DNA of 30,588 nucleotides, from the IMG/VR virus record IMGVR_UViG_3300032738_000255, positions 1-30,588 of that record, one strand, 5' to 3'. The translations under genes were made by a program, and so were the position numbers. Below the pieces are notes generated by a model. The model saw only the letters and a program-made list of their open reading frames with translations. It had not been told where the DNA came from and ran no database searches. Below, one piece after another: positions 22,088 to 29,243 of this stretch (the first letter of the stretch is position 1; each line of letters starts with the position of its first letter). The stretch comes from a virus.

Positions 22088-23235
22088 CGGGTGTTCCCGT
22101 TTGTGTAGGACAGGACGCGCATCTGGGGGTTGGTCGCTGGCTCGGTCACCGCGCTGATCATGATCAGCACCAGGTAGGAGGCGTGGGTACGGATCAGCGG
22201 CTGGCTGATGACGGCCTTGGTGGCGTCCCGGGCCACCTTCCACTGTGGCACGACGAGAGCCCCGACGCTCATCCATGCGTCGAAGTCGTAGACCGCCGAG
22301 GGAATGTCGTTCGTGGTCAAGATTATCAGGTCGTACTCGAAGTCGTTCGTGTCGTCGTCGGTGGCCGTGATCGTGATCTCGTGCAGATCCTTTGCCGGTG
22401 GCAGCACGTAGAGTTTCAGCGGCAAGTTGGTGTCAGCGGGTTCCAGGTCGTTGTGATCGATGACGCCGTGCAGCGCGTCGTGGCCTCCGCCGGTGGTGAC
22501 GTCCAGCCACGATGCCTCCTGGTCGACGTCCAGGCTGTCGATCGCCGTGCCCGCGGCGATGCTGACCGGCTGCGTCACTTGCCAGAATGTTCCCGACACG
22601 GGCTGCGTGACCTGATAGAAAGCACCTGATACCGGCTGGGTCACCTGCCAGAACGTGCCGTCCACGGTCAGCGAGACGTTGTCCACCGTGACGTTGTGCC
22701 CGTCCGGCAGTTGGTTGGCCTTGCTGGCGAGCAATCCGATCTGGTCTGTAGCCAGCGCGACGGGAGACGAGGCCGCGGCCAGCGCCGCGCCCGGGGCGAG
22801 CGTCTTGCTGTCGATGCTGGCGGTGTCGAGGAGCATGTCGTTGGTGTCTGCCAGGATGAGCAGCGAGGTCGTGTCCCTCGCAGCGCCGACGGGCAGCGTT
22901 ATCGTCCCGGAGATGTCGTTGATATCCCACGTCCCGGATTGGCTCACTGCCCAGACGGTCCTGACGACCCCGAGCGCGTCGACCGCTATGGTGTGCAGTG
23001 CGTCCAGGGTGTGGCCCAGAGCCGTCCCGTCCGCGGCGTGGATATTGGCGTCGATGCCAGCAGCCGGAGCAGTGCACTCCACCCGCAAGAGGTCGTCAAC
23101 CCCACCCCCAAAGGTGTAATGATGCTTCTGGCCATCCCATCCCGTGAATGTCTGAATGTTCTGCGCACTCGCCGGCATCGCTGCCAGGAGCACGACTGCG
23201 AGTGCGATTACTGCGATGGTTATTCTCTTCAGCAT
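22084..23235 (-). CDS. Secreted protein with TFWQVTQPVSG repeats
   Basis: This encodes 383 residues from the ATG at 23235, which has GGAGG five bases upstream. Residues 1-24 (MLKRITIAVIALAVVLLAAM then PASA) are a Sec signal peptide. Residues 193-225 are three 11-residue repeats of the form GTFWQVTQPVS. Such PVSG-type repeats are widespread in phage structural proteins, usually without a signal peptide. The C-terminal 130 residues look like a beta-sandwich (LHEITITATDDDTNDFEYDLIILTTND..., WMSVGALVVPQWKVA). It heads the exported cassette and is coupled to the membrane protein and the beta-helix protein. Its function is unknown. Confidence 0.72.
   Translation of the reverse strand: MLKRITIAVIALAVVLLAAMPASAQNIQTFTGWDGQKHHYTFGGGVDDLLRVECTAPAAGIDANIHAADGTALGHTLDALHTIAVDALGVVRTVWAVSQSGTWDINDISGTITLPVGAARDTTSLLILADTNDMLLDTASIDSKTLAPGAALAAASSPVALATDQIGLLASKANQLPDGHNVTVDNVSLTVDGTFWQVTQPVSGAFYQVTQPVSGTFWQVTQPVSIAAGTAIDSLDVDQEASWLDVTTGGGHDALHGVIDHNDLEPADTNLPLKLYVLPPAKDLHEITITATDDDTNDFEYDLIILTTNDIPSAVYDFDAWMSVGALVVPQWKVARDATKAVISQPLIRTHASYLVLIMISAVTEPATNPQMRVLSYTNGNTR
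22561..22659 (-). repeat. Three 33-base tandem repeats encoding GTFWQVTQPVS
   Basis: This is an in-frame tandem repeat inside the secreted-protein gene. The three 11-residue units differ at only two positions (GTFWQ, GAFYQ, GTFWQ), while synonymous sites differ more. That suggests selection on the protein sequence rather than very recent duplication. Confidence 0.85.
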
Positions 23236-23291
23236 GTGTTCCTCCAAGAAGATTCTACCCGCACAGAGCATAACTGCTCGGCTTGCCTTGG

Positions 23292-23567
23292 TCAACGGGT
23301 TCGCTTCTCCTCGTTTCTGCGATACGCCTCGTCCATTGCCTCAACGCACCCGTCCTGCACCGTTCTGCATTTGCAGCGCACCGGATGGAAAGGCTCGACG
23401 CGTGGCAGTCCCTCGCTGTTGCGCTTCCAGTTCACCCACAGCCAGCGCGGCAGCCAGATCGGAGTGCAGAGAATAGTCAACGTCCACAGCAAGAGGCGGA
23501 TGACCCGAAGATATCCTTCCTCAATCACAAAAAATAGGCTGTCCGCTGCACTCTCTTTCTTCTTCAT
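23292..23567 (-). CDS. Small membrane protein with Cys-containing tail
   Basis: This encodes 91 residues from the ATG at 23567, overlapping the upstream stop by four bases. After MKKKESAADSLFFVIEEGY there is one hydrophobic, Trp-rich segment (VIRLLLWTLTILCTPIWLPRWLWV, about residues 22-46). It is followed by a basic tail with CKC and a lone Cys and a charged C-terminus. One transmembrane helix with a cytoplasmic tail is likely. It could be part of a lysis system, but no endolysin lies nearby to support that. Confidence 0.6.
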   Translation of the reverse strand: MKKKESAADSLFFVIEEGYLRVIRLLLWTLTILCTPIWLPRWLWVNWKRNSEGLPRVEPFHPVRCKCRTVQDGCVEAMDEAYRRNEEKRTR

Positions 23568-23965
23568 GGTGATGCGTCCTCCTCGTCCTGGGGGTAATCC
23601 TCCGATGCGCATATGGTCTGGTGCTCGGGCTGTACCGGCACTTCCGCCGGCAGCACGACTATCTTGGCCGGCCCTTTCTGTACTATCCACTTCAACCGCT
23701 CCATGAGAATGCGCTGGGCACCGAGCGGCAGTTTGACGACCGGGAGCGTGGCGAGGAGTTTGAAGTTACGCTCGCAACCCGGGACCGGCTCGCATGGCAC
23801 CGGGTCTTCCTGGGCAATGCAGACGCTTGTACCATCCTCGCATCCACGCGGGTCCTCGTCATGCAGCGCGAACAGGTCCCCGGCCCGCAGGTCCTCGAAC
23901 GGAACCGCCTCGATGGTGATCCGGTATGCCTTGCGGCTGTTCTCTTCTGGTGTGCTATCCTTCAT
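23564..23965 (-). CDS. Hypothetical phage protein (133 aa)
   Basis: The ATG at 23965 lies behind GGAGGAAGGAG and overlaps the preceding gene by 11 bases. The product contains VPFEDLRAGDLFALHDEDPRG, which looks like a short beta-barrel-type segment (the 'l..Gd.f.l' pattern), then several Cys, a helix (GAQRILMERLKWIVQKG) and an acidic C-terminus. The long in-frame extension to 24352 is Arg/Ser low-complexity shadow sequence. Function not recognised. Confidence 0.65.
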   Translation of the reverse strand: MKDSTPEENSRKAYRITIEAVPFEDLRAGDLFALHDEDPRGCEDGTSVCIAQEDPVPCEPVPGCERNFKLLATLPVVKLPLGAQRILMERLKWIVQKGPAKIVVLPAEVPVQPEHQTICASEDYPQDEEDASP

Positions 23966-24815
23966 CTCCTTCCTCCTTCTCCGGGTTCGATTCCACGTCC
24001 AACTCTCGCTGAGCCTTGGCCTCGCCAGCGTAGCTCTCAAACTCCACGCCATAGGCCCCGGCCGGGTCGTAGACGCTGCAAAGCAATGCCCCGACTTCCG
24101 GCCGAGTCGCGCCCACCGGAATACCCTCGCCGTCCTGCCACTCTTCCATCCACCGGTAGTGCAGATGTGCGGTCCTGGTAATCTCGCACTGGGCCAGGCT
24201 ACGGGCGATATCCACAATCGCCTCGATGGAGAGCCGGCCAGGCAGGACAATGAATGCAACCTGATTCTCCGGCGTGTGGTGGACGTAGATGCTCCGAGGG
24301 ACTTTTGCCTTGGGTGCCACCTCGGGGGGGTAGATAACTGCCTCGGGCTCAAGCCACGCAGCTATGTCCACGGCAAGGTCCATTTGGAATGGAGTCAGTT
24401 CTTCCCGGAACCGCTCGCATTGCCTATCCAGCACCTCGCCCCAAGTCGTCTTGTGCTCGTCGTCTTTCTCCGCGTCGTAGACCACCCACGCCGCCCACCA
24501 GTCGCAGACCATCTCGACGATATCGAGCCAGCCCATTTCGCCGGGTGCGTGGTGCTCCGGGTGATGTTCGTTGCGAGAGTAGTGCAGGTCGATGACTGCT
24601 CCGTGCTCTTTCATGGCCGCGCGCTGTTCGTCGCTGCCGTACTTGGTTGATATCGTCGCCTCGTCCAAGGCGCAGATCCCCCCGAACTCATCGCCCCGAA
24701 GTTTCGAGAGGTCGTGCAACTCGCAGCGCGTCTGCAACTCCTGAATCAAATTTCCCACGGCGACCTTCAGCATGGCCCGATGCCGCATGATCTTCGCCAG
24801 CGTTGTAGTGCTCAT
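23955..24815 (-). CDS. DUF5662-like (HD-type) domain protein with extra C-terminal domain
   Basis: This encodes 286 residues from the ATG at 24815, in an ATGA overlap. Residues 10-110 match the DUF5662 pattern known from phages: a helix with GNLIQELQTRCELHDLSKL (H34-D35), a central AMKEHGAVIDLHYSRN followed by EHHPEHH (84-89), and MGWLDIVEMVCDWWAAW. The conserved His and Asp residues suggest an HD-like metal site, possibly a nucleotidase or phosphohydrolase; the activity of the family is not established. Residues of about 175-260 form a second region (SIYVHHTPENQVAFIVLPGRL...) that I cannot name, ending in an acidic tail. Confidence 0.72.
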   Translation of the reverse strand: MSTTTLAKIMRHRAMLKVAVGNLIQELQTRCELHDLSKLRGDEFGGICALDEATISTKYGSDEQRAAMKEHGAVIDLHYSRNEHHPEHHAPGEMGWLDIVEMVCDWWAAWVVYDAEKDDEHKTTWGEVLDRQCERFREELTPFQMDLAVDIAAWLEPEAVIYPPEVAPKAKVPRSIYVHHTPENQVAFIVLPGRLSIEAIVDIARSLAQCEITRTAHLHYRWMEEWQDGEGIPVGATRPEVGALLCSVYDPAGAYGVEFESYAGEAKAQRELDVESNPEKEEGDEG

Positions 24816-25009
24816 CGGGTCCCCCCTTTTCCTTCGAGTAGTTCGCTTGGCAGTCCCATAGCCGAGTGCATCTGCCGGAGCATCTTCAGTTCGCACTTCC
24901 GAAGCCGGGCTTGCGCAGGCGACTCCAGAAGGACGAGGTTCTTCAGCAGTCGTGGGTCCAGTACGATATCGATTCCTTGGCCGTCAGGCCACCGCGGTTT
25001 CTTGCACAT
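24812..25009 (-). CDS. Small protein (65 aa), unknown function
   Basis: This encodes 65 residues from the ATG at 25009, inside the end of the preceding gene, with a G-rich ribosome site (AAAGGGGGC). It overlaps the DUF5662-like start by ATGA. The sequence (MCKKPRWPDGQGIDIVLDPR, then a helix with LRKCELKMLRQMHSAMG) is mostly helical and basic. No family was recognised. Confidence 0.55.
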   Translation of the reverse strand: MCKKPRWPDGQGIDIVLDPRLLKNLVLLESPAQARLRKCELKMLRQMHSAMGLPSELLEGKGGTR

Positions 25010-25445
25010 CAGGTGCCCCCTTTCTTGTAGTGGTGCTGAATCTAGCACGGATTTTGAAGTCAATCGGACGGCCCGGCTTGGTCTCGATCCGCAACGTGTC
25101 TGGTGTGTGCATCGAGGTCGCAACGAAGCAACAACTAATCCCCGCCCAGTGAGGCCCCGGTCCGTGGCCACTGAGATCTCCGAGCCATGGCGTCCCGTCC
25201 GGATCGCACGGACGAGGCTCTTTGTAGATGGCCACGCGGAGCAATGTACAGTGTTCGCCCCATTCCCCCGGGCTCGGTGCCAGTTCATACAGGTCGACCG
25301 TAGCCTCGTCTTTGCCGATCTCTGCCGCTTTGTGCCGTTTTACCAGTGCCCAGACCGCCTTGGACGTGGTGTCAGTAATGGACGGTGGCTCCGGTGCTGG
25401 CTCAAGGCCGGGTAGGAACGGCCATGGTTTTCGCTTCGTTCTCAT
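24984..25445 (-). CDS. Hypothetical phage protein (153 aa)
   Basis: The start at 25445 overlaps the upstream stop (ATGA), and the end overlaps the next gene by 26 bases. The protein starts with a basic, Pro-rich segment, followed by a helix (KAVWALVKRHKAAEIG) and a Gly/Pro/His-rich middle (GDLSGHGPGPHWAGISCCF) and ends with basic strands. I recognise no motif. Confidence 0.6.
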   Translation of the reverse strand: MRTKRKPWPFLPGLEPAPEPPSITDTTSKAVWALVKRHKAAEIGKDEATVDLYELAPSPGEWGEHCTLLRVAIYKEPRPCDPDGTPWLGDLSGHGPGPHWAGISCCFVATSMHTPDTLRIETKPGRPIDFKIRARFSTTTRKGAPDVQETAVA

Positions 25446-25741
25446 TCTACATCGTCCGTCAACGGAGCCGGATACATCGAAATCGGACCGACGGAATACC
25501 CGTTGTCAATATCGATGATCTTCCGGCGCAGTGCCACCGTGAGTTCGATGCCTCCTCCGCTCATCGTCGCTTCTGTGACCTCCCCCACAGCCTCGCCGGC
25601 ATAGTCGCGCACCGCCTTGCCTATGTAGGATGCCGCCACTCTCCTGAGTGCCGTCTTGGTGATCCTCGCACTGGCCTCTCCTGAAACACCAAGGCATTGC
25701 TGTGGCGTTATGTGAAAAACGATTTGCTCAGGCTTCGACAT
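25442..25741 (-). CDS. Hypothetical small protein (99 aa)
   Basis: This encodes 99 residues from the ATG at 25741, preceded by GGAGG; the in-frame ATG further upstream has an Arg-rich leader and poor context. The product contains MSKPEQIVFHITPQQCLG, a helix (ITKTALRRVAASYIGKAVRDYAG), and a beta strand (IELTVALRRKIIDID). Compact alpha/beta; no family recognised. Confidence 0.6.
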   Translation of the reverse strand: MSKPEQIVFHITPQQCLGVSGEASARITKTALRRVAASYIGKAVRDYAGEAVGEVTEATMSGGGIELTVALRRKIIDIDNGYSVGPISMYPAPLTDDVE

Positions 25742-26216
25742 CGCTTGCCTCCTCTCCCTTCTCGTCTGCCTCTGCCGCTTCCTCGGTGGCCGACTCATCG
25801 CCGTCCGGTCTGACCGAGATGGTGCCCGGGACGACGTGGCAGCACTCGTCCACGGTGAAGGTCAGCACGCAAGGCCCAGCGTCATGCTCCGTATGGAATG
25901 CCTTGAATGCGGCATCCATGTCGTCAACGTCCTGCGGACACAGCCGGAACGGTGCGGGCTCCAGGACCGGCGGCAGGAACGGACTCCCCTCGCAGACTTC
26001 TTCGAACCACTCCTTCAGCCGTTTTTTGACATAGCCTGACAGGTCCGCTGCATTCACATCGCTGATGACAAGTTCGCCCTCGAACGGTAGCCCAACAATG
26101 CGAATGGGCGGCGCATCCAGATCAACTTCCTTGATACGCACCCCATCCGCTACAGGCACTCCGTCGATAATGAGTTCAAACCCTTTCTTTGCTTCATCCT
26201 TTTTGAGCGTTGCCAT
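25728..26216 (-). CDS. Hypothetical phage protein with acidic tail (162 aa)
   Basis: This encodes 162 residues from the ATG at 26216, behind AAAGGAG. The first 50 residues look like a small beta domain (FELIIDGVPVADGVRIKEVD and FEGELVISDV), followed by a helix (GYVKKRLKEWFEEVCE) and a second region containing VLTFTVDECCHVVPGTISV. The last 22 residues are mostly Glu, Asp and Ala. It begins one base after the sliding-clamp stop and so is probably co-transcribed with it. Function unknown. Confidence 0.6.
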   Translation of the reverse strand: MATLKKDEAKKGFELIIDGVPVADGVRIKEVDLDAPPIRIVGLPFEGELVISDVNAADLSGYVKKRLKEWFEEVCEGSPFLPPVLEPAPFRLCPQDVDDMDAAFKAFHTEHDAGPCVLTFTVDECCHVVPGTISVRPDGDESATEEAAEADEKGEEASDVEA

Positions 26217-26217
26217 G

Positions 26218-27423
26218 TCAGTCTCCTTTCGCTGTGGGTGTCTCTTCGCTGCCACCCTCTTCGCCATCGACCGTCCTCAGCAACGGCGGTCCGTCCTCGT
26301 CCATCACAGCCATGATGATGTGCATCGTAGTCTCTGCCTCGTCCGAGGGGCGCAGAACGCAGGTGCCACCGTCGTGCAACTGGAATTCGGCCATGGGCGA
26401 CTCAAACGTGCCGATTGCCTCGGTCAGATACTTGTGGTTGAACCCCACCGTCCGACCGACCGGGCCGTCATAGTCCGCGTAGATCTCTACGGATGCCGTG
26501 CCGAACATCGGACTGCGGCAGGAGACTGTCATCGACTCCGGGGAAACGGCGAGGCGCACCGTGCAACTGCCCTCGTCCACCAGCGGCTTCACGCGCCGGA
26601 GGGATTCGAGGAGTTCGCACACGTCGACCCGGAAGATGGTCGCTCCCTCCGACTTCGGGACGATGGTTCGCCAGTCCGGGTATGTTTCGTCGATTTCCCG
26701 CACGGCCAGCGCCGTCCGGTCGCCCACGTCAAAGATGTACTCGTTGTCGAACTGCTCGAAGAACACCGGACAGACCGTTGCGTCGAGGAGTTTCAGGAGC
26801 GTCGCGATGCCGCTCCGGTGGACGATGCCGGTAGTCTCTCCGAACGGACCCGCGTCCTCCGCTGCATCCATGTACCAGGTCATCGCCAGCCGGTGACCAT
26901 CGGTCGCAACCATGTGCACCACGTCGTCTTTGCAGTCGATGTGGACTCCGTTGAGGTTCAGCCGCGCTTCCTCGGTGCTCATGGCGAAGCTGACCCGGCT
27001 GAGCAACCGCTGCAAGTGTGCGGATCGAATGCCGACCGCCGTGGCCTTCTGGAATTTCCTGGTCTCCGGGAAGTCATTCGGGTCCGCTCCGAGCAGATCG
27101 TAGGTGGCATTGCCTGCTTGCAATGACACTCTCCCGATGTCCTCTACCTTCACGGTGACTGGAATATCGGGCAGGACGGTGAGAATGTCGAATAGCGTGC
27201 GGGCGTGCAGTGCGCACCGCCCGAATCCCTCTGCATCCTCTACGACGGCGCGATGCTGGAGTATGACATCGTAATCGGTGACCGTCGTGTAGATGGTGCC
27301 TCCATCCTCGTCGACCAGATCGATCAGGACATGTGCCAGGATCGCCACAGCCCCGGTGCTGGCGACGTTCTTTGTGCCGAGCAGGCTTGCCAGCAAGGCA
27401 CTTCGGTGTACGGTAAATTTCAT
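26218..27423 (-). CDS. dnaN: DNA polymerase III beta sliding clamp (DnaN-like)
   Basis: This encodes 401 residues from the ATG at 27423, with GGGGG upstream. It begins MKFTVHRSALLASL and has the family's landmarks in order: ...VLIDLVDEDGGTIYTTVTDYDV, RCALHARTLFDIL, DLLGADPNDFPE, NLNGVHIDCKDDVVHMVATDGHRLAM (the TDGHRLA motif), VREIDETYPDWRTIVP, and NHKYLTEAIG. The clamp forms a ring that tethers a polymerase to DNA. It is longer than the usual 366 or so residues because of an acidic C-terminal tail, and the normally conserved C-terminal MPMRL is not present. No polymerase is encoded in this window. Confidence 0.93.
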   Translation of the reverse strand: MKFTVHRSALLASLLGTKNVASTGAVAILAHVLIDLVDEDGGTIYTTVTDYDVILQHRAVVEDAEGFGRCALHARTLFDILTVLPDIPVTVKVEDIGRVSLQAGNATYDLLGADPNDFPETRKFQKATAVGIRSAHLQRLLSRVSFAMSTEEARLNLNGVHIDCKDDVVHMVATDGHRLAMTWYMDAAEDAGPFGETTGIVHRSGIATLLKLLDATVCPVFFEQFDNEYIFDVGDRTALAVREIDETYPDWRTIVPKSEGATIFRVDVCELLESLRRVKPLVDEGSCTVRLAVSPESMTVSCRSPMFGTASVEIYADYDGPVGRTVGFNHKYLTEAIGTFESPMAEFQLHDGGTCVLRPSDEAETTMHIIMAVMDEDGPPLLRTVDGEEGGSEETPTAKGD

Positions 27424-27445
27424 GCTGTCCCCCTTCGTTGTGGCT

Positions 27446-28069
27446 CTACGAGCCGTTTGTGTCTTCGACCTTTCCGCCAGGCCGTGCCGGGTAAACGAAC
27501 TTCGCGGCCCGCAACATCTCTTCTCTGACTGCCTTGTCCGCAAACTCCGCTGCCGTCATCTTCAACTCAGCAACACCTTCTTGCCGGATCGTCACGTCGC
27601 CAGTCTCGTCGTCGACCGACATCTTGAGTACCGCAACGGCGTCGGTTACGCCGGGGAGTCCGGTTGCCAAAGGCTCTCCGTCAACCCTCTCCGCTCCGTA
27701 TCCGAACCGTCCATCGGGCAGCACCTTCTCGATAAGCCTCCACTCGAACGGGCTCCCGTCCAGTTGGATGCCGACGCGTGTCTGCCCTATCAAGGTGGCC
27801 AGGACGCCCTCAAGCCAGTTGGCCCGGTCCGTGAGCTTGCTGAACACCAGTTCCAGCTTGGACTGGTCTGCGTCGGTCATAATCGGGGTTGGCTCGGCCG
27901 CGGGAGTGCGCGCCGGCGCGATGGCTCCATTTTCGGTCCACTCCTTGGACCACTCATCGATGATGGCCGTCAGTGCCTTGGCGGCGACTTTCTCGGCTCG
28001 ATGGCCCCACCGTTTTCCTACTACCAGAGCAGCGGCACTTACCGCCGTGCAGATAACCTCAGTCCACAT
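27446..28069 (-). CDS. Hypothetical protein with hydrophobic N-terminus (207 aa)
   Basis: This encodes 207 residues from the ATG at 28069, overlapping the upstream gene by 11 bases; a TTG at 28087 is the alternative. The N-terminus (MWTEVICTAVSAAALVVGKRWG) is hydrophobic and may be a membrane or amphipathic helix. It is followed by a long helix, a Pro-rich linker, and a C-terminal region with ADQSKLELVFSKLTDRANWLEG and a strand-rich segment. No function can be assigned. It lies between replication genes. Confidence 0.6.
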   Translation of the reverse strand: MWTEVICTAVSAAALVVGKRWGHRAEKVAAKALTAIIDEWSKEWTENGAIAPARTPAAEPTPIMTDADQSKLELVFSKLTDRANWLEGVLATLIGQTRVGIQLDGSPFEWRLIEKVLPDGRFGYGAERVDGEPLATGLPGVTDAVAVLKMSVDDETGDVTIRQEGVAELKMTAAEFADKAVREEMLRAAKFVYPARPGGKVEDTNGS

Positions 28070-28463
28070 CGTTTTCGTCCGTTTCAAGTTCGAGTGCCAT
28101 GGCGACCGACGCCCGGCATTCCGCGCACTGTTGTTTCAAACTGTCCGATGTCGGCAGGCAGTCGTTCATGGCTGCCCGTACCGGAGATCCCGGCTCGCAC
28201 GCCCACCCCTCCAGCGAGCACTTGACCTTGGAGTCGAGCAGTTCCCACGGCGGATCGGGCGTGTAGTCAGGTGGAGCGACCCCGACTTCCTGCAAGCGGC
28301 GCACTACCGCAAGGAGGTCCCGCCGGTCGCACAGCAGCAATTCTTGCGCTACCCCGGTCAGCGGTCCAGACGTGGCGCGGTCGCGTTTGTCTCGTATCGC
28401 CATGTCGAGTAGGGTTTGCTCGTCAATTTCCGTTGCCACCCCATGCCTGATGTGCATGCTCAT
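28059..28463 (-). CDS. Hypothetical small protein (134 aa)
   Basis: The start at 28463 overlaps the upstream stop (ATGA). The helical N-terminal half (IDEQTLLDMAIRDKRDRA, then LLLCDRRDLLAVVRRLQEVG) is followed by a Cys-containing region with five Cys and an acidic C-terminus. A zinc-binding role is possible but the spacing is irregular. No family recognised. Confidence 0.6.
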   Translation of the reverse strand: MSMHIRHGVATEIDEQTLLDMAIRDKRDRATSGPLTGVAQELLLCDRRDLLAVVRRLQEVGVAPPDYTPDPPWELLDSKVKCSLEGWACEPGSPVRAAMNDCLPTSDSLKQQCAECRASVAMALELETDENDVD

Positions 28464-29233
28464 GTCTGCCCTCCGTCAGTTGCTCCCTGAGTAACCGGAA
28501 AATCGGGCGCATCTATCGCGTCCATCTTCGCCTTGATTGCGGACAGCATCTCGTCACCTTCGTCGCAGCCCCAGTCGCCAGCCCGGTTGAGTTCTGACAG
28601 GGTTTCGCATACTTCTTCCAACCGTCTCCTTATCCCGTCCAGATGGATCAAGATCGGCGTGCTTCCCTTCGCCCGCTCCGAGCACCGAAACAGCGCCCCC
28701 GCTTCTCCGTGCTCGATTACAGCCTCCCCCAAGAGTCGATGGCAGAGCCGCCACGTATTCGGCGGCACAAGTTCTCCGTCGGACTTTTTCACCATGAACT
28801 CGGCAGGGATTGTCCCGCAGTCTCCCCTCGGGGTCGGATGGCTGAACACCTCCTGCGCCGACGCGGTTATCTGGTCGGCGTGCAAGGCCATGGACCAATG
28901 CAACAGGTCTTCCGTGCTCATGCACGATGCCACATTGCGCCAGAACAGATGCTGTCGATACTTCTCAGTCAGGGTGCGCCGCCCTTCGTGTGCCGTCCGG
29001 TCGGCTGCGAGCGACTCCCGAACGTAGTCGGTGAACTGCCGGGGCGAAGGGGCATAGGTGCGATAGGCTTCGGCATCTTTCACCCGACTCATAAGCAGCG
29101 TTACCGGCCCCTTGCCATATTCGTTTACCAGCCCAATCAGGACTTCCACGTAGACGGCAAGGTCTTCTTCGGTCTTCTGGTGTCCCCAATAAGCCAGCCA
29201 CCTCTTGACTGACTGTCTGTTGCCTCCGCTCAT
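28460..29233 (-). CDS. Replication-region protein, possibly helicase-loader-like (257 aa)
   Basis: The ATG at 29233 lies behind GAGGAGGAAGG and ten bases after the initiator gene. The N-terminal 70 residues have a helical pattern (WLAYWGHQKTEEDLAVYVEVLIGLV ... LLMSRVKDAEAYRTYAPSPRQFTDYV) that resembles the 'W...L.d......A...y......FPPs..ei' layout of phage helicase loader/inhibitor proteins of the G39P type. The rest is helical with a Cys-containing middle and a negatively charged end. Position right after an initiator-like gene supports a replication role. The loader call is by eye and weak. Confidence 0.55.
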   Translation of the reverse strand: MSGGNRQSVKRWLAYWGHQKTEEDLAVYVEVLIGLVNEYGKGPVTLLMSRVKDAEAYRTYAPSPRQFTDYVRESLAADRTAHEGRRTLTEKYRQHLFWRNVASCMSTEDLLHWSMALHADQITASAQEVFSHPTPRGDCGTIPAEFMVKKSDGELVPPNTWRLCHRLLGEAVIEHGEAGALFRCSERAKGSTPILIHLDGIRRRLEEVCETLSELNRAGDWGCDEGDEMLSAIKAKMDAIDAPDFPVTQGATDGGQT

Positions 29234-29243
29234 GCCTTCCTCC

